This document shows positions 5,847-6,066 of a DNA stretch of 6,066 nt, in pieces; within the stretch, counting starts at the first letter, position 1, and every line of letters begins with the position of its first letter. The notes below the pieces were generated by a model. It had not been told where the DNA came from, made no database searches, and was given only the letters and a program-made list of their open reading frames with translations. The position numbers were made by a program, and so were the translations under genes. Source of the stretch: Pelotomaculum sp. UBA3103 (GTDB taxonomy: Bacteria; Bacillota; Desulfotomaculia; Desulfotomaculales; Pelotomaculaceae); assembly GCA_002365855.1 (NCBI GenBank), contig DFAP01000061.1, positions 1 to 6,066 of the forward strand, in the 5' to 3' direction.

Positions 5847-6066
5847 TAAATATATTTTGGATGGCTGTTGTTCTTGAAAATTTCTCCTAAAGAAATAAAT
5901 AAATAAGTAATTCGGCTGGTCGAAAGGTTTGATATTATGCGAAATTTGATATTGGTACCATAATCTGTTAATATTATTTAAATTCAGGTTGTGGTGTAGA
6001 TGTACGGAGTTGTAGTTGTGTTTAATAATTGTGTTTTTAATGGAAGGCAGTGTAAAATTTAAGTAG
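5847..6066. other. AT-rich intergenic end, no gene seen
   Basis: These bases hold no credible coding region on either strand; only very short frames occur, such as 8 codons at 5937 with AAAGG upstream and 20 codons at 6000 without a binding site. There is a short AAAT tandem run at 5894-5906 and a direct repeat TTTGATATT at 5928-5936 and 5945-5953. Confidence 0.6.
5946..5974 (+). promoter_or_regulatory. Possible outward promoter at the right edge
   Basis: TTGATA (5946-5951; 5 of 6) and TAATAT (5969-5974; 4 of 6) are 17 bases apart on the plus strand. It would serve a gene beyond the window and divergent from ilvD. AT-rich sequence makes chance matches likely. Confidence 0.3.

Noticed and set aside
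6000..6062. A 20-codon plus-strand frame rich in Val at the right edge
   Set aside because: It has no ribosome binding site and is short enough to occur by chance in AT-rich sequence.

Overview
The window looks like chromosomal DNA from an anaerobic, low-to-moderate-GC Gram-positive bacterium, perhaps of the Desulfotomaculum/Pelotomaculum group. This is inferred from strong AGGAGG-type ribosome binding sites, TTG and GTG starts, rubredoxin and flavin nitroreductase genes, and an IlvD whose sequence type suits such organisms. No species can be fixed from the sequence alone. Nothing marks a phage, insertion sequence, CRISPR array or RNA gene.

Layout, plus strand on the left: a remnant of a short nitroreductase (69-233) that kept its N-terminus and apparently its last residues but lost the middle. 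Next come a membrane-anchored trypsin-like serine protease with an intact triad (249-1175) and, 29 bases on, an unrecognised protein of about 155 residues with a hydrophobic helical hairpin (from 1205). A rubredoxin of 57 residues (1733-1906) follows behind its own likely promoter, which is wrapped in an inverted repeat. Then comes a TTG-started kinase of the aminoglycoside phosphotransferase fold (1969-2991).

Minus strand on the right: a SagB-type nitroreductase/dehydrogenase (3015-3743, GTG start set by its ribosome binding site) converges on the kinase. Upstream of it lie a strong hairpin (3835-3863) and ilvD (3927-5621), dihydroxy-acid dehydratase of valine, leucine and isoleucine synthesis. 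ilvD has a near-consensus promoter about 200 bases upstream and a structured leader. That leader holds two hairpins, two competing TCCTGCA arms and a 41-codon reading frame with a Leu-rich run. The last 200 bases are AT-rich, with only a weak outward promoter candidate.

The genes do not form one pathway. Protease plus hydrophobic partner looks like a functional pair. Rubredoxin and the nitroreductases are redox proteins of an anaerobe. ilvD is a lone biosynthetic gene. The two most interesting items are the ilvD leader and the protease pair.
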